This document shows positions 55,332 to 63,752 of a stretch of DNA of 64,000 bases, piece after piece (the first letter of the stretch is position 1; the number at the start of each line of letters is the position of its first letter). Where the stretch lies: positions 2,946,909-3,010,908 of the forward strand of contig NZ_QYUK01000011.1 of assembly GCF_003590945.1 (NCBI RefSeq), in the 5' to 3' direction. The DNA comes from Oleomonas cavernae. GTDB taxonomy: Bacteria > Pseudomonadota > Alphaproteobacteria > Zavarziniales > Zavarziniaceae. The position numbers and the translations under genes are program-made. The notes under the pieces are model-generated. The model was not told where the DNA came from. It made no database searches and was given only the letters and a program-made list of their open reading frames with translations.

Positions 55332-55907
55332 TCACGTCAGGTCGTGCAGGTCCTTGCTCATCGGCGCCCCCACCACAAAATCCGAGAACAAGACCTTCAG
55401 CCCCGCACGCTCAGGGGTGCAGCACATCGGCCCGACGCGGTAGGCGGCCGCGGCCGGGAACGGGCAGAGGCGGACCAGGGGCCAGCGCTGGCCGTCGGCC
55501 GAGGCCTGGAGGCGGAGGACGCCGGCCGCCACCGTCAGGCGCAGCCGGAAATCGGCGGGATCGCCCGTGAAGGGGCCGGTGGCCCAGTCCGACTGGCCGA
55601 GTGTCAGCACACTGCCCAGCAGGGCCTCGCCGTCCGACCGTTCGATGCCGGCCTTGAGCCAGGTCGCAGCATTGAGGCGCACCATCAGGCCGGCCTGGTC
55701 GTAGAGGCTCTCGTAGGCGGCGCGCACCCGCAGCGTGGCGGTGAAGTCACCCGCCGTGTCACAGCCGAAGAAATGGCCGCTGTCGCGGGTGAAGCCGTAA
55801 TGGGTCTCGCGCCAGAAATCGGTGGCGGCGTCGGTGACGACGCTGAGGGCACCCTTGTCGAGGCGCCAGGCACGCGGCTCGTTGAGCCATTGGCATCGGT
55901 CGAACAT
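55332..55907 (-). CDS. DUF1349 domain-containing protein
   Basis: The 191-residue product from ATG 55907 (MFDRCQWLNEPRAW) has the concanavalin-like fold of DUF1349: TDFWRETHYGFTRDSGHFFG, FTATLRVRAAYESLYDQAGL, MVRLNAATWLKAGIERSDGE and a C-terminal GPMCCTPERAGLKVLFSDFV. Family members are sometimes annotated as regulators or glycan-binding; the role here is unknown. It is the first ordinary GC-rich gene after the helicase island. Confidence 0.88.
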   Translation of the reverse strand: MFDRCQWLNEPRAWRLDKGALSVVTDAATDFWRETHYGFTRDSGHFFGCDTAGDFTATLRVRAAYESLYDQAGLMVRLNAATWLKAGIERSDGEALLGSVLTLGQSDWATGPFTGDPADFRLRLTVAAGVLRLQASADGQRWPLVRLCPFPAAAAYRVGPMCCTPERAGLKVLFSDFVVGAPMSKDLHDLT

Positions 55908-56081
55908 GGGGGCGCCTTCCGCTGGGGTGCGGCCATCATCGGGCATCGCGGGCGCGGGGCAATCAGCCTCGCGGTGGACACCTGAGAGTCCTCATGGCGG
56001 GAACGGTTGCGAGGCGGGCCGCTGGTCCCCTCCGCCCGTTTGGAGATGCCGGCGATTTACCCCCTCGACCTCCTCACCCAA

Positions 56082-56106
56082 CCCTCTCCTCCCGCGGAGG
56101 AGAGGG
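56082..56106. terminator. Perfect GC-rich hairpin in the YkgJ-DUF1349 gap
   Basis: Arms CCCTCTCCTCC (56082-56092) and GGAGGAGAGGG (56096-56106) flank CGC; a short CTTT follows on the plus strand. The sequence resembles the CTCACCCAACCCTCTCC-type intergenic repeats common in proteobacteria. It may stop minus-strand transcription leaving the ykgJ gene. Confidence 0.5.
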
Positions 56107-56151
56107 CTTTGCGCGCCGGCCAGAGCGGCAAGCGGGCCGGTAGAAGTGGTA

Positions 56152-56451
56152 TCAGGCGGGGAGGCCGTGGTGGGCGCGGGCCATCAGGCAGGCCTCGTCG
56201 CCGGGCTCGCAGTCGCGGCACACGATGGGTCTCACAGGATAGATGCTGCAGGCGGCGGTCTTGCCGATGTCGCCTTTGAGGGCGGTGCAACGGTTGCCGT
56301 CGCAGCGCATCCGGCCGGCCGCGTCATCGACGAAGGCGGGCGGGATGCGGGCGATGGTCTCGTCGTCTTCCAGGGTGAAGCGCGGCCATTCCGGGGAATA
56401 GGCACAGCACGCGCCGCACGCCTGACAGTCGTAGGAAGCCTGTCCGATCAC
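56152..56451 (-). CDS. YkgJ family cysteine cluster protein
   Basis: The 99-residue protein has the conserved cysteine pattern CQACGACC near the N-terminus, then MRCDGNRCTAL, ACSIYPVRPIVCRDCEPGDEAC, consistent with an Fe-S or zinc cluster. The GTG start overlaps the stop of the upstream DUF6481 gene (GTGA). The function of the family is not established. Confidence 0.9.
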   Translation of the reverse strand: MIGQASYDCQACGACCAYSPEWPRFTLEDDETIARIPPAFVDDAAGRMRCDGNRCTALKGDIGKTAACSIYPVRPIVCRDCEPGDEACLMARAHHGLPA

Positions 56452-56891
56452 TTCCGCGCTTTGCGCGCCGCATAGCGGGCGTCGCGGGCGGCCTTGCGGG
56501 CGGCGCGCTGCGCCTCTTGCTCGATGATCATGGCCTCGTATTCGGCGGCGCGGGCGGCGGCCTCCAGGGCCTGCTGCTCGGCCTGGGCGGCGGTTTCGCG
56601 GGCCAGGCGTTCGGCCTCCTCGGCGGCCTGGGCCTGCGCCGCGGCCAGGGCGGCGGCGGCGGCGGCCGCCTCCTCCTCGGCGCGCTGGCGGGCTTCCAGC
56701 TCGCGGGCGGCCTCGCGTTCGGCCAGGCGCGCCTCGCGGGCGGCGGCGATGGCCGCGCGCTCGGCCAGGCGGGCCTGCTTCTCAGGGTCGTCGGCGCTCA
56801 GCTTGGTGCGCAGCTTCTCGAGCGCCGACTTGCGGGCCGAGTTGGCGGTCTGAAGGCGTTCGTTGAAACCCTGTTCTTTAAATCGGCTCAT
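56448..56891 (-). CDS. DUF6481 family alanine/charged coiled-coil protein
   Basis: The 147-residue protein from ATG 56891 starts MSRFKEQGFNERLQTANSAR. It is a long single helix of Ala, Glu, Arg and Lys (EREAARELEARQRAEEEAAA) ending in a basic tail (KAARDARYAARKARK). The N-terminal motif (RFKEQGFNERL-ANSARKSALEK) is the family signature. The role is unknown; similar proteins accompany ribosome or envelope genes in alphaproteobacteria. It is coupled to the ykgJ gene. Confidence 0.82.
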   Translation of the reverse strand: MSRFKEQGFNERLQTANSARKSALEKLRTKLSADDPEKQARLAERAAIAAAREARLAEREAARELEARQRAEEEAAAAAAALAAAQAQAAEEAERLARETAAQAEQQALEAAARAAEYEAMIIEQEAQRAARKAARDARYAARKARK

Positions 56892-57090
56892 GTGTCCTGC
56901 GTTTTCCGTCGTCAAAGGGCCCGCCCGTCATCCCGGCGGCTTCGTCCGGGCCGAAGGGCCCGTCTGATGGTGGCGTGAATACCGCCCTGAAATACAGGGC
57001 GCAGCGCACCATGGCAAGGCCCGCCGCGACCATGCACCCCACCCGCGCCCCCTGGACATGGCGCCCCGCGCGCGCAATATCGCCTGCATC

Positions 57091-58353
57091 ATGAGCCAGA
57101 ACCCGCCAGCATCCACCGGCCCCGCGCCCAGCTTCGTGACCGATGCCCTGATCGTGGGCGGCGGCATGGCCGGCCTCACCGCCGCCATCGCCCTGGCCCG
57201 CGCGGGCCTGAGCGTCGTCCTGGTCGACGAGCAACCGCCGCCGCTCACCGTCACGCCGGAATTCGACGGCCGCGTCTCGGCCATCACCCATGCCTCGGTG
57301 CAATTGTTCAAGGCCCTGGGCGCCTATGCGGCGATGGCGCCCTTCGCCCAGCCGATCCTGGATATCCGCGTCTCCGACGGGCGCCCGGGCGAGCGGCCCT
57401 CGCCCCTGTTCCTGCATTTCCACCATGGCGACGTGGGGCCGGAACCCTTCGGCGTGATGCTGGAGAACCGCCACACCCGCATCGGCCTGATGCAGACCCT
57501 GGCCGGCCTGCCCCAGGTCACGGTGCTGGCGCCGGCCCAGGCAACGGTGGTGGAGCGCACCCCGGCCGGGGTGCGCGCGGTGCTGGCCGACGGCCGCACC
57601 ATCGCCGCGCGCCTGGTGGTGGCCTGCGACGGCAAGGCCTCGCCCCTGCGCGCGGCGGCCGGCATCAAGACCGTGGGCTGGGATTACGGCCAGGTCGGCA
57701 TCGTCACCACGGTCGAGCACGAGAAGCCGCACCACGGCGTCGCCCACGAGCATTTCCTGCCCTCGGGCCCCTTCGCCATCCTGCCCATGACCGGCAACCG
57801 CTCGTCCCTGGTGTGGACCGAACGCAAGGACCTGGCGCCGGCCCTGATGGCGCTGGGCCACGAGGCCTTCGACGGCGAGGTGCGCCGGCGCTTCGGTGAT
57901 CACCTGGGGCGGGTGGTGTCGGTCGGCCCGCACTTCTCCTATCCCTTGAGCTTCCACATGACCACGCGCTTCGTCGATACGCGCCTGGCACTGGTGGCCG
58001 ATGCCGCCCATGCGGTCCACCCCATCGCCGGCCAGGGCCTGAACCTGGGCCTGCGCGACATCGCCGCCCTGGCCGAGGTGCTGGCCGACGGCAAGCGCTT
58101 AGGCCTCGATCCCGGCGACGGCGAGGTGCTGGCCCGCTACGAGCGCTGGCGCCGCACCGATTCGCTCATCATGGGCTCGGTCATGGACGGGCTGAACCGG
58201 CTGTTCTCCAACGATGCCGCCCCCGTGCGCCTGATGCGGGACCTGGGCCTCGCCGCGGTGAACCGCCTGCCCGGGCTGAAGCGCTTCTTCATGCACCACG
58301 CGCGCGGCACCGTGGGCAAGCTGCCCCGCCTGCTGGAAGGCAAGCCGCTTTAG
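57091..58353 (+). CDS. UbiH/UbiF/VisC/COQ6-type FAD-dependent hydroxylase
   Basis: The 420-residue flavin monooxygenase has the FAD-binding [21 protein letters not shown], the mid-domain [18 protein letters not shown] and the second FAD motif [20 protein letters not shown], followed by [15 protein letters not shown]. Such enzymes hydroxylate the ubiquinone ring; which carbon cannot be deduced. The ATG at 57091 was chosen over an in-frame start 11 codons upstream because the family N-terminus begins near the FAD motif. Confidence 0.92.
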   Translation: MSQNPPASTGPAPSFVTDALIVGGGMAGLTAAIALARAGLSVVLVDEQPPPLTVTPEFDGRVSAITHASVQLFKALGAYAAMAPFAQPILDIRVSDGRPGERPSPLFLHFHHGDVGPEPFGVMLENRHTRIGLMQTLAGLPQVTVLAPAQATVVERTPAGVRAVLADGRTIAARLVVACDGKASPLRAAAGIKTVGWDYGQVGIVTTVEHEKPHHGVAHEHFLPSGPFAILPMTGNRSSLVWTERKDLAPALMALGHEAFDGEVRRRFGDHLGRVVSVGPHFSYPLSFHMTTRFVDTRLALVADAAHAVHPIAGQGLNLGLRDIAALAEVLADGKRLGLDPGDGEVLARYERWRRTDSLIMGSVMDGLNRLFSNDAAPVRLMRDLGLAAVNRLPGLKRFFMHHARGTVGKLPRLLEGKPL

Positions 58354-58359
58354 GGGGCC

Positions 58360-58725
58360 TCACCGGTCCCGGCTGAGGCCCTTGGCGTCCAGCGCCGCGA
58401 GGTAGGTGGCGAAGAGTTGCGCCTGGTCGGCGCCCAGCCGCCGCAGCACTTCCCACGAGAAGATGCCGGTGTCGTGGCCGTCGTCGAAATGGATGCGGAT
58501 GGCATAGTTGCCCACCGCCTCCACCGCGTTGATGCCCACGGCCCGCTTGCCGGCCACGATCTGCTTGGTATCGGGGCCGTGGCCCTGGACCTCGGCCGAG
58601 GGGCTTTCGACCCGCAGCAGTTCGGCAGCGATGACATCGCGGCGGCCGTCGTCCCAGTCGATCTCGATGCGTTTCTCGGGCCGCTTCACGCGGATTTCGA
58701 GCGGCCAGAAGGCGATGGCGGCCAT
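58360..58725 (-). CDS. DUF971 domain-containing protein
   Basis: The 121-residue product from ATG 58725 has [60 protein letters not shown] and [20 protein letters not shown], the complete DUF971 pattern. The domain also occurs in gamma-butyrobetaine hydroxylase and in MRP/ApbC-linked Fe-S proteins, so a metal-trafficking role is possible (inference). The start lies two bases after the Trm112-like stop once that gene's frame is corrected. Confidence 0.88.
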   Translation of the reverse strand: MAAIAFWPLEIRVKRPEKRIEIDWDDGRRDVIAAELLRVESPSAEVQGHGPDTKQIVAGKRAVGINAVEAVGNYAIRIHFDDGHDTGIFSWEVLRRLGADQAQLFATYLAALDAKGLSRDR

Positions 58726-58727
58726 GG

Positions 58728-58948
58728 TCAGGCCGTGGCCGTGGGGGGGCCGCCGGCTCGTCGTCCAGCTTGCGCGCCTCCTCGACCAGCATGATCGGGA
58801 TGCCGTCGCGGATGGGATAGGCCAGGCGGCCGGCATCCGAGATCAGCTCGGCACGCTCGCGGTCGAAGCGCAGGGGCTGGCGCGAGACCGGGCAGACCAG
58901 GATTTCCAGCAGCTTGGGGTCGACGGCACTATCGGCGGGGGCGCTCAT
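58728..58948 (-). CDS. Trm112 family protein, frameshifted near its C-terminus
   Basis: The protein begins [20 protein letters not shown] and continues [20 protein letters not shown] and [20 protein letters not shown], the short Trm112/YcaR pattern, though only one of the usual cysteines (LVCP) is seen. The natural end follows LDDEPAA: one extra base in the seven-G run 58743-58749 gives a TGA at 58730-58728 immediately before the DUF971 start, for a 73-residue protein. As given, the frame runs on through DUF971 as meaningless sequence. The start overlaps nothing; the LON-domain gene ends 10 bases upstream. Confidence 0.88.
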
Positions 58949-58958
58949 GGGGTCGCTT

Positions 58959-59629
58959 TCACTGCATCGGGGTTTGCGGGTCGCCGTGCCGGCCGGCCAG
59001 GGCCATTTCCAGCAGGGTCACCATCATGTCGGCCCGGGCCATGACGTCGCCCGCCTCCAGCAGCGCCTGTTTCTCGGGCGGCGCGAAGGGGCAGATCATG
59101 GCCAGGGCATTGATCAGGGTTTCGGCCGGGGCCTGCTCGATGGCGTGCCAGTCGGCCGCCAGGCCGTGCATCTCGAGATAGCCCTTGAGCGCCGGGCCCA
59201 AGCGCTCGCGGTTCACCGCAGCGTCGGGCGCCGTGCCCGGGGCCAGGTCGGCGGCGAATTCGTCGTAATTGGCCAGCACCTTGCGGTAGGGCGTCACCCG
59301 CGCCAGTTCCTGGCCGATGCGGAAACGGCAGACCCCGGTCAGGGTGATCAGGAAGCGGCCGTCGTCGGTCTCGGAAAAGGCGGTGATCTTGCCCAGGCAG
59401 CCCACCGTGTAGACCGCCGGCACATTGGCCCGGCTGTTGGCCTCGGTCGGCTGGACCATGCCGATCATGCGCTCGGCCGCCAGGGCGTCGCGCACCATGG
59501 CGAGGTAGCGCGGCTCGAAGATGTTCAGGGGCAGGCGCCCGCGCGGCAGCAGCAGGGCCCCGAGAGGGGGAAGATCGGCAGGATCTGCGGCAGCTCGTCG
59601 ATGCTGGCGGGGCCGACCTGGGCGGACAT
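58959..59629 (-). CDS. LON peptidase substrate-binding domain protein, frameshifted in this sequence
   Basis: The protein begins [24 protein letters not shown] and continues, after the break, [60 protein letters not shown] and [20 protein letters not shown], the Lon N-terminal (PUA-like) domain. No protease domain follows, as in the short YcaO-like LON family. One extra base in the run 59558-59561 joins the frames to give 223 residues. The thioredoxin-like gene ends 21 bases upstream, so they are co-transcribed. Confidence 0.9.
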
Positions 59630-59650
59630 GACCTTCCCCCCACCTCAGGC

Positions 59651-60604
59651 TTACGAGAACAGGATCGAGGACAGGCGGCGGCGCCCCTCGATCGCCAGGG
59701 GATCGTCGAACCCTAAGGCCTCGAACAGCTTGACCAGTTGCTTGCGCGCCGCCTCGTCGTTCCATTTGCGGTCGCGCTTGACGATTTCCAGCAGATGGTC
59801 GAGCGATGCCTCGTTGCGGCCGGCGGCGTGCAGGCCGATGGCCAGGTCCAGGCGGGCCTGATGGTCGGCCGGGTTGGCGGCCACCGCCGCCTCCAGCGGG
59901 CCCAGGTCGCCGACATTCTCGGCCTCGCGGGCCAGGGCCAGGGCCGAGCGGGCGCTCGCCACCTCGGCATCGCCCTGCTTGTCCTCGGCCACCGCCGCCA
60001 GGAATTCATCGGCCTCGTCCAGCGCACCGCGGGCGACCGCCAGCTTGGCGAGGCCGGCCAGGGCATGGGGGTGCTGCGGCTCGGCCTGCAGCACCTCGGC
60101 ATAGGCGCCTTCGGCCTCCTCCGGGCGGCCTTCGGCGATCGCCGCCTTGGCGAAGTCCAGCGCCTCCTCGATGGGCGAGGCACCGCCGCCCGACAGCTTG
60201 ATCAGGCGCTCGACGAAGGTCTTCACCTGGCTGTCGGGAACCGCACCGGTGAAGCCGTCGACCGGCTGGCCCTGGAAGAAGGCATAGACCGCGGGGATCG
60301 ACTGGATGCGCATCTGCTGCGCGATCTCGGGGTTCTGGTCGACGTCGATCTTGGCCAGGCGCACGGCGCCGGCGGCGGCCAGCACGGCCTTTTCCAGGGC
60401 CGGGCCCAGTTGCTTGCACGGGCCGCACCAGGGTGCCCAGAAATCGACGATGACCGGGACCTGCTGCGAGGCCTCGATCACATCCTTGCGGAAGTTGGCG
60501 AGGCCGACATCCTTGATCAGCTCGGCCGCCGAGGGGGCCGGGCCGCGGGCCGAAGGGGCGGCGCCACTGGGGGACTGGCCGATAAGCGTTTCCATGGGTT
60601 TCAT
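59651..60604 (-). CDS. cnoX: Thioredoxin-TPR fusion protein (CnoX/YbbN type)
   Basis: The 317-residue protein joins an N-terminal thioredoxin domain (VPVIVDFWAPWCGPCKQLGP, active site WCGPC intact) to C-terminal TPR-like helices (EEAEGAYAEVLQAEPQHPHA, LAKLAVARGALDEADEFLAA, DHQARLDLAIGLHAAGRNEA). E. coli CnoX is a redox-protecting holdase that feeds GroEL and DnaK, and it has lost one active-site cysteine; here both cysteines remain. ATG 60604 or 60595 could be the start. It is grouped with the LON-domain gene. Confidence 0.9.
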   Translation of the reverse strand: MKPMETLIGQSPSGAAPSARGPAPSAAELIKDVGLANFRKDVIEASQQVPVIVDFWAPWCGPCKQLGPALEKAVLAAAGAVRLAKIDVDQNPEIAQQMRIQSIPAVYAFFQGQPVDGFTGAVPDSQVKTFVERLIKLSGGGASPIEEALDFAKAAIAEGRPEEAEGAYAEVLQAEPQHPHALAGLAKLAVARGALDEADEFLAAVAEDKQGDAEVASARSALALAREAENVGDLGPLEAAVAANPADHQARLDLAIGLHAAGRNEASLDHLLEIVKRDRKWNDEAARKQLVKLFEALGFDDPLAIEGRRRLSSILFS

Positions 60605-60708
60605 TCCGTCTCTACCACTCGACGACATTTCTAGACGCCTGCGCCGGTCAATACACCAGCATTTCACGTCCCCTTAAGATGGGGCGCAAGGGCGTCGCTG
60701 CAAGCCGC

Positions 60709-61251
60709 TCAGGCCGGCCCGCCCGCCGTCGCCTTGGCCGCGGCCCGCGCGGCGCTGACCGTGGCGACATCGACCATCACCGGCGCATGGCCCACGGCGC
60801 CCAGGAAGCGGCGGAAGTCGTCGCGCCCGATCACCGTGGTGCGGTCATTGCGCAAGGGATGGAAGTGCAAGGGATCGAAGCCCATCAGCCCCTCGTCCAG
60901 CACCAGGCGGACAGCCTTGGCCGATTCGTTGATCAGGCTGAACGGCGTGACCGAGCCCGGCGTCACCCCCAGGACCTCGACCATGGCTTGCGCGGAGGCG
61001 AAGGACAGCCGCGGCGCACCCAGGTGCTTTTCCAGGGCGGTCAGGTCGACCCGCACCTCCTCCTGCGCCACCACCAGCCAGAAGCCGCCCTTGCGGTCCT
61101 TCAGGAACAGGTTCTTGGCGTGGCCGCCCGGCAATTGGCCGCGCAGGACCTGCGCCTCCTCGACCGTGTGGGCGGCATCGTGGGCGATGGTACGATGCGC
61201 GATCGACAGGGCGTCGAGCCGCGCGAAGAGGTCGAGATCGGTGGCGGGCAT
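60709..61251 (-). CDS. Prolyl-tRNA editing protein (YbaK/ProX deacylase family)
   Basis: The 180-residue protein has the YbaK/ProRS INS-domain fold: HRTIAHDAAHTVEEAQVLRG, GGHAKNLFLKDRKGGFWLVV, APRLSFASAQAMVEVLGVTP and GSVTPFSLINESAKAVRLVL. The domain hydrolyses mischarged tRNA such as Ala-tRNA(Pro); the ProX branch is typified by GHAKNLFL and VTPFSL. It lies 110 bases from the tRNA-Gly gene, divergently. Confidence 0.9.
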   Translation of the reverse strand: MPATDLDLFARLDALSIAHRTIAHDAAHTVEEAQVLRGQLPGGHAKNLFLKDRKGGFWLVVAQEEVRVDLTALEKHLGAPRLSFASAQAMVEVLGVTPGSVTPFSLINESAKAVRLVLDEGLMGFDPLHFHPLRNDRTTVIGRDDFRRFLGAVGHAPVMVDVATVSAARAAAKATAGGPA

Positions 61252-61360
61252 GGCCGGAAACTAGCGCAAACAGACCCGAAAAAACACGCTTGCAATCATC
61301 AAATCCCTGCGTATAGTCCCGGCTCTCGACGCGGGGCGCATATAGCCCCGCAACGCCAGA

Positions 61361-61435
61361 GCGGGCGTAGCTCAGGGGTAGAGCACAACCTTGCCAAGGT
61401 TGGGGTCGAGGGTTCGAATCCCTTCGCCCGCTCCA
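61361..61435 (+). tRNA. tRNA-Gly (anticodon GCC)
   Basis: The gene folds as a standard cloverleaf: acceptor GCGGGCG (61361-61367) pairs with CGCCCGC (61425-61431). The anticodon stem is CAACC/GGTTG with loop TTGCCAA (61391-61397) and anticodon GCC at 61393-61395. The T-loop is TTCGAAT, the discriminator is T and an encoded CCA follows (61433-61435). Confidence 0.97.
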
Positions 61436-61464
61436 AATTTCCAGGAAAATCAAAGATTTATAAG

Positions 61465-61485
61465 AAGCCCTTCGGGGCTTTTTTT
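61465..61485 (+). terminator. Rho-independent terminator of the tRNA-Gly gene
   Basis: The stem AAGCCC (61465-61470) and GGGCTT (61475-61480) with a TTCG tetraloop is followed by a T-run. It lies 30 bases after the tRNA, in plus orientation. Confidence 0.92.
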
Positions 61486-61605
61486 GCTTACGGGGCTTCT
61501 CGAAGGCGGGCATGTAAGCGACTTGTAAGCACCGGAAAGCGTGAAGGTGGATATCACGTCGCGCCAGCGGCAGCCTTTTGCTGACCGCGTCATCTGCAAG
61601 GGAAC

Positions 61606-62622
61606 TCATGGGCCATGCCGCCCCCGTTTCGTGCGGGGAGCCAGCGACTTGTCGCCTGCCTTCCACGCCTTGACGTTCTGCGCCTTCCATCGCAACGCCG
61701 GAGAGACCTCGACAGCGGCGCGTACAATGTCAGGTACCTCCAGAGAGGAGGCATCTATCTCGCCCCGCTCCAGCACGGCATCCAGAAATGCCTTCTCACC
61801 CGCTGTAAACTGAAACAGCGGTGCGAGCTTTTGTCGGCACTCGCCCGTAACCCTCTCGATCCAGGCGGCCGGGCCGCCGAAGGCATCGAAATACCGCTCG
61901 CGCAAACACATGGTCAGTTTGCCGGTGATGTCACCGACTTCGCACCCGATAGCGTCCGGTGAGGCTGTTCGCCAGTCGAAGCTCTTGGCGCTGGCACCGA
62001 TCATCAAGGTGGCCGTCTTGATCTTCGCCCAGTCGAGGTCCGGCATCGCGATGATTCGGTGCGCATCGAACAGATCGCGCGCGGTGCGCCGCGTGACCAG
62101 CGCGACCATCTTGCCGGCGACGATCTCATGGATGTCGAGAACGGGCACGTTCATGGCCTGATAAGAACCGATCGCCACCGATGACATGCGGTCTACCCCA
62201 TAGAGGGGGCCACGATAGAGATAGTTGATGTCGATCTCGATGGTCCCTGCCCCACCCAGCGCGGAGGCATAGCGATAGATCCATTTACCGCCGGCATGCT
62301 CGGCGGGCTCTCGCCGAGCGGTGTAACCTTTCGATTCCATCAGCCGCTCGATCCGGTCCTCCAGTGCCGGCCGGTCCGCGTCCATCTGCTCTTTCTCAAC
62401 CGCGCCGACATAGTTGACATCGATATCGACCGAGAGACGGTCCAGGTTGGCATGGAAGACGTTGAGCGCCGTCCCGCCCTTCAGGGCGATTCGCGGCCCG
62501 ATCAGCGTATCGGCGCCGAAGGCATCGAGAATGTCGATCAGCCGGATCACCCGCTCCAGCGTCGCTGGCTGAAGCTGTCGCTCAGCCGCGATGTCCCGAA
62601 GGTTTTCACGGGACACGACCAT
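61606..62622 (-). CDS. AbiEii-type nucleotidyltransferase toxin
   Basis: The 338-residue protein has the nucleotidyltransferase signature IALKGGTALNVFHANLDRLS, followed by VDIDVNYVG (the G-G-T and D-x-D catalytic array of the AbiEii/AbiGii family), with VPVLDIHEIVAGKMVALVTR and TARDLFDAHRIIAMPDLDWA. AbiEii toxins stop growth after phage infection by modifying tRNA in characterised cases. Its start abuts the antitoxin stop. The pair lies just past tRNA-Gly, a common insertion point. Confidence 0.9.
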   Translation of the reverse strand: MVVSRENLRDIAAERQLQPATLERVIRLIDILDAFGADTLIGPRIALKGGTALNVFHANLDRLSVDIDVNYVGAVEKEQMDADRPALEDRIERLMESKGYTARREPAEHAGGKWIYRYASALGGAGTIEIDINYLYRGPLYGVDRMSSVAIGSYQAMNVPVLDIHEIVAGKMVALVTRRTARDLFDAHRIIAMPDLDWAKIKTATLMIGASAKSFDWRTASPDAIGCEVGDITGKLTMCLRERYFDAFGGPAAWIERVTGECRQKLAPLFQFTAGEKAFLDAVLERGEIDASSLEVPDIVRAAVEVSPALRWKAQNVKAWKAGDKSLAPRTKRGRHGP

Positions 62623-63435
62623 TCACATACCCTCAAACGTGGCGTCAACGACCCGGGCCGGGAGAAGCACGCGCCATGGTTCGACGAGCACCGCGTCGCC
62701 GGGCTCGGCGCCCAGCGCATAGTGCTTCGAGCGCGGGAGCTGTTCCCGCAGGCGCGCCAGGACGTCATCCGTCACGCCCAGCATCGCGCGCCGCGTCTCG
62801 AGCCACCAGCCGGCGACTGAGGCGAGCGACCGCGTCCCCAGCCGTTCGACATAGCCGGCGATCTTCGTTGGATCGAGATAGCGCATCAGATCAAGCGATT
62901 TCAGAACCTCCTCGACACCGCCCGCGAGATCCGGCCGGTGCAGAACATCCACGACGGTGCGCTCCACAGCGGTCACACGGATCGCGACCCCCTGCCGATC
63001 CATCGTCATGGTCAGGTCGTCAGCCCTGCCCGCCTCCACCAAGGCTTTCGGTGGATTGATGAAGCGACAGGCGCCGAATGGCAGGTCCACGAGCTCTGTC
63101 CGGCCCGCGCTGATGAGTTGGACCTCGTTGAATTCGGAATAGGCTATGCCGTGCAGCTCCAGTGCAGAGTGATATCCAAGAACGCCATCCCGGCGGAGCT
63201 TGCTCGCCGCGGCGAAGCGGTCAACCACCATCCGCTCCGCCGGCAGGTGGGCCGGCACCGCTGCGAACACCTCGCGGCTGAGACGCTTGATGTTGCCAAC
63301 CCTGAGGTGATGCCTGAGCAAGCTGGTAACATTGGCGGCACTCGTCGGATGACCAAAGACGGCCGCAAACTCCGCCCGGGTGAAGACCGGGTGAGCTGAA
63401 AGGAAACTGGCCGTCTTGTGTTGGCGAGATTGCAT
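62623..63435 (-). CDS. AbiEi-type antitoxin / transcriptional regulator
   Basis: The 270-residue product from ATG 63435 (MQSRQHKTASFLSAHPVFTR) has an N-terminal winged helix (EFAAVFGHPTSAANVTSLLR) and an AbiEi C-terminal domain (RDGVLGYHSALELHGIAYSE, AVERTVVDVLHRPDLAGGVE). AbiEi normally binds its own promoter and neutralises AbiEii in a type IV manner. The antitoxin gene precedes the toxin gene, as usual, with zero bases between. The upstream 60 bases are A/T-rich and probably hold its promoter. Confidence 0.88.
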   Translation of the reverse strand: MQSRQHKTASFLSAHPVFTRAEFAAVFGHPTSAANVTSLLRHHLRVGNIKRLSREVFAAVPAHLPAERMVVDRFAAASKLRRDGVLGYHSALELHGIAYSEFNEVQLISAGRTELVDLPFGACRFINPPKALVEAGRADDLTMTMDRQGVAIRVTAVERTVVDVLHRPDLAGGVEEVLKSLDLMRYLDPTKIAGYVERLGTRSLASVAGWWLETRRAMLGVTDDVLARLREQLPRSKHYALGAEPGDAVLVEPWRVLLPARVVDATFEGM

Positions 63436-63752
63436 CGAGTTATCAATCTTGTACCTGAATGGGTAAAATATTGCCATTCTACTTCATAATTATCAACTCT
63501 CCGATCCTCGGGCCCAGCCCTATCTGCCACGCAGTCATTGCAATAAATGACCCCGAGAAGCTAAAAATTACCCCTTATGGTACGATTTATAAAACTAGCC
63601 ATAACGCTACGCAAACACCATCGCTTCGACATCGGGGCCAGCACCCGGACCAGACCCACGCTCCCTGCGCGTAGCATAACCGTCACAACCATTCCGCTTG
63701 CCGGCGCCAGCCAAGGCGCTAGGCTATTCGCGCTATGGTTGGGAGAAACCTT
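63436..63752. other. A/T-rich intergenic region between abiEi and the lipoprotein gene
   Basis: There is no convincing gene in 317 bases; short open frames here have no ribosome-binding site or family resemblance. The first 160 bases are clearly A/T-rich and presumably hold the AbiE promoter. The last 60 bases lead to the lipoprotein's GGGAGA site. Confidence 0.6.
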
